From an uncultured Roseobacter sp. (GTDB lineage Bacteria > Pseudomonadota > Alphaproteobacteria > Rhodobacterales > Rhodobacteraceae), in the NCBI RefSeq assembly GCF_947495275.1, contig NZ_CANLYL010000010.1, forward strand, positions 116,585 through 180,584: a stretch of 64,000 bases of DNA, written 5' to 3'. Both the position numbers and the translations under genes were made by a program. The notes under the pieces were generated by a model. It was not told the origin of the DNA and searched no databases. It worked only from the letters and a program-made list of their open reading frames with translations. Within the stretch, counting starts at the first letter, position 1. Every line of letters begins with the position of its first letter. Positions 62,064 to 64,000 of this stretch are shown one piece after another.

Positions 62064-62966
62064 ATGTCGCGGGATAAGAGTACCTATAAGGAGACCTTTA
62101 ATCGTGCTCTCGATCTGATCGCAAAAAATGGCGTAGGGGCCACTCTGCCAACAGAATCTGAGCTTTCACAAAGGTGGGGAACAAGTCGCACGACCGTGCG
62201 AGCCGTGTTGACACAACTAAACACCGCAGGCGTCATTTCTTGGTTGGGGCGCAAAAAGGTGGTCCTGCGCAAACCGTTGAAACGGGATTTTTTCCCGGCG
62301 GAAGAAACGACCTCGACCAGTGAACGGGTCCAGAGCAAATTCATGGAATACGTGCTCGGAGGCAACTTGAAACCGGGAACTCTTGTGCGGGAATCCGATC
62401 TGGTGCGCGCATTTGGTGCCAGTACATCCGTGGTCCGTGAGCTACTAATCCGGTTTTCACGATTTGGGCTGATCGAGAAGAAACCAAACCGGGCTTGGGT
62501 GTTGCGCGGCTTCACCCGTGAATTTGCTGCAGAGCTTTTTGACGTGCGAGAGATGTTCGAACGCAGGGCGTTCGAGGGGTTTCTGAAAGCCGGGTCTCAG
62601 AGCGCGGGTCATCAGGCGTTGCGCGCGCTGGAACCAGAACACCGTCGGATCATGGCGCATATCGATACAGCCTACCGCGATTTCCCGCGGTTGGATGAGC
62701 AATTTCACCGGGTTTGGGTGGACCAGTTGGGCAATCGCTTCGCGGATGATTTCTTTGGCCTCGTGTCGGTTGTGTTCCATTACCACTATCGCTGGAACAA
62801 AAAGGGTGAACGAGAGCGAAATTACTATGCCGCTCAACAGCATCTGGCCGTCATTGAGGCCGTCGCAAAGGGGAATTTCTCCGAGGCGCAGTTGAGATTC
62901 GACGAACATCTTGAACACGCACGTTCAACATTGATGAAATCAGTTCAATGGGATCAACCGGCCTGA
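62064..62966 (+). CDS. GntR-family regulator with two winged-helix segments and FCD-type domain
   Basis: 300 residues. The first winged helix covers about 10-70 (LPTESELSQRWGTSRTTVRA), the second about 90-150 (GTLVRESDLVRAFGASTSVV and RELLIRFSRFGLIEKK). The FCD-type ligand domain follows, with metal-site-like residues including HIDTAYRDFPRLDEQFHR and a late EHLEHARSTL. Two GntR-like winged helices in one chain are not usual. It is divergent from the sugar ABC operon. The palindromes in that promoter look like LacI operators rather than FadR-type GntR sites, so direct control is uncertain. Confidence 0.85.
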   Translation: MSRDKSTYKETFNRALDLIAKNGVGATLPTESELSQRWGTSRTTVRAVLTQLNTAGVISWLGRKKVVLRKPLKRDFFPAEETTSTSERVQSKFMEYVLGGNLKPGTLVRESDLVRAFGASTSVVRELLIRFSRFGLIEKKPNRAWVLRGFTREFAAELFDVREMFERRAFEGFLKAGSQSAGHQALRALEPEHRRIMAHIDTAYRDFPRLDEQFHRVWVDQLGNRFADDFFGLVSVVFHYHYRWNKKGERERNYYAAQQHLAVIEAVAKGNFSEAQLRFDEHLEHARSTLMKSVQWDQPA

Positions 62967-63143
62967 GCTTCGCGCCAGCTCGTTCACCGCTCACACGTAT
63001 TTTTAAGCTGATTTGAAGAAAGTCGTTGAGATGTTTCCGGCGATATTAACGGCTTTTCACATAGTGGTGGGTAACTTGTCGCTTGGGACGCTGCGGCTGA
63101 CGTCGCTGCGATGGTGAAAATACGATTGGGGTGTATTGGGACA

Positions 63144-63824
63144 ATGAAATTCCTTCTTCTTCAAATGAGTTTGATTGCGGTGGTGCTGATGGGATGCGGG
63201 GAAACGGTCCCGGTAAATCAGTCGCCTCGTATTCTTGCGATGGGCGATTCCATGATGGCCTGGCACGCCGGGAGCGATAGCGGCATTTCCGACAACGTGG
63301 AGCAAATACTCAACGAGCCGGTGATTGATCGCTCCGTTGTCGGGGCCAGAATGATCTACAATCTTCCCATTACCGGGGCGATGGGGCTGAATATTGCCAA
63401 GCAGTATGCGCCCGGGAACTGGGATTGGATCATCATTAACGGCGGTGGCAATGACCTATGGCTCGGCTGTGGGTGCAGCCGCTGTGATCGTCGTATGAAT
63501 AAGATGATCAGTGAGAACGGGCGTAATGGCGAAATCGCCAATCTCGTAAGCAGTCTGCGGAGAACCGGCGCGCAAGTGATATACGTAGGGTATCTGCGAA
63601 GCCCCGGTGTCGGGTCGATCATCGAACATTGCCGGGATGAGGGCAATGAGTTGGAACGCAGGATTTCGCGGATGGCCCAGGCCGATGGCGGAGTGCATTT
63701 TGTTTCGCTGCGGGATCTCGTGCCATATGGTGACAGATCCTTTCACTCGGGCGATCGGATTCACCCGTCGCAAAAAGCAAGCCGCGAAATTGCCAAACGC
63801 ATTGTTGGCGTGATCGAGCGGTGA
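63144..63824 (+). CDS. SGNH/GDSL-type hydrolase, probable lipoprotein
   Basis: 226 residues from ATG 63144 (frame open to 63111). A signal peptide ending VVLMGCGE has a lipobox-like Leu-Met-Gly-Cys. Catalytic blocks are visible: GDSMMAWH (block I serine), INGGGNDLW (block III Asn), and DRIHPSQ (Asp-x-x-His). SGNH hydrolases act on esters, including O-acetyl groups on polysaccharides. The four cysteines in GCGCSRCDRRMN may form disulfides. The substrate is unknown. Confidence 0.85.
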   Translation: MKFLLLQMSLIAVVLMGCGETVPVNQSPRILAMGDSMMAWHAGSDSGISDNVEQILNEPVIDRSVVGARMIYNLPITGAMGLNIAKQYAPGNWDWIIINGGGNDLWLGCGCSRCDRRMNKMISENGRNGEIANLVSSLRRTGAQVIYVGYLRSPGVGSIIEHCRDEGNELERRISRMAQADGGVHFVSLRDLVPYGDRSFHSGDRIHPSQKASREIAKRIVGVIER

Positions 63825-63856
63825 CAAAACCCATCATACAGGTCGGCCCGGATCTG

Positions 63857-64000
63857 CTAGTTGGCATTGCCGGGTTCGGCCCGTATCTTTCGATAATCCA
63901 ATATTAGCGCCGCGTGGTGTTGTCCGACTTCCCCCCCCGCGGCACCATCGATGTAGTCGAAGACCATCCACGGCAGGCGCCTGCGGGCGAGGCGGCGGGC
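63857..64000 (-). pseudogene. Remnant of FMN-dependent alpha-hydroxyacid dehydrogenase, cut by window edge
   Basis: The minus-strand frame entering at 64000 reads RRLARRRLPWMVFDYIDGAA, the N-terminal part of lactate/glycolate-oxidase-type flavoproteins (FDYIDGGA signature). After about 47 codons it meets a stop at 63857, and the rest of the roughly 380-residue enzyme does not follow. An eight-C run at 63931-63938 lies inside. Changing its length by one did not restore the family reading. It is probably a decayed fragment. Confidence 0.6.

Noticed and set aside
1..64000. CRISPR array, prophage or insertion sequence
   Set aside because: No regularly spaced repeats, integrase, transposase or phage structural genes were seen in either strand.

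Overview
The window reads as a chromosomal segment of an alphaproteobacterium of the Rhodobacterales (Roseobacter-like). The basis is the GC-rich coding sequence, a GcrA cell-cycle regulator, an infA-maf-RNase G-yacG-tRNA-Phe block, argD-argF, an OpgC/OpgG/OpgH glucan operon and many DMT/ABC/GntR-type genes. No rRNA, CRISPR array, insertion sequence, integrase or phage structural gene was seen. Both window edges cut genes.

Layout. 0-4.6 kb: truncated Crp/Fnr-type regulator, a degenerate receiver-like protein, a cupin, an SseB protein and a YHS-rhodanese-esterase operon. 4.6-10.7 kb: osmoregulated periplasmic glucan operon opgC-opgG-opgH (minus strand) preceded by a TPR protein. 10.9-15.4 kb: a CoA transferase overlapping a ThDP enzyme, gcrA with its terminator, and a drug/metabolite exporter. 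15.7-27.7 kb: housekeeping genes (argD, argF, Nudix, hrpB, meaB, rpmB, sirtuin, LysR, nitrilase-family hydrolase, infA, maf, RNase G, yacG, tRNA-Phe).

27.8-49.4 kb looks accessory. It holds an AsnC-type regulator, a DUF1127 protein, an orphan amino-acid-type binding protein, a GNAT and an SRPBCC protein. Next is a four-gene minus-strand operon of unrecognised proteins (33.2-38.6 kb), flanked by two large regulators that share a TolB-like/TPR rear half but carry different DNA-binding heads. A type I secretion ABC/adaptor pair without a visible substrate follows. After it come a translationally coupled DUF4956 - CotH-like/beta-helix - VTC-domain trio and a pentameric ligand-gated ion-channel-like protein. 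The unknown operon is the best candidate for an undescribed system.

49.6-64 kb: an AfuA/FbpA-type ABC importer, an inositol-monophosphatase-family gene with an apparent frameshift in a 7-base homopolymer, a divergent histidine phosphatase and two tandem M18 aminopeptidases. A ribose-type sugar ABC importer follows; its promoter carries two LacI-like palindromes placed exactly where a repressor would block RNA polymerase. The window ends with a GntR regulator having two winged-helix segments, an SGNH lipoprotein hydrolase and a decayed FMN-dependent alpha-hydroxyacid dehydrogenase remnant.

Calls rest on reading translated motifs by eye. Family names are recognised from memory, no search was run, and starts were chosen by ribosome-binding-site spacing where stated.
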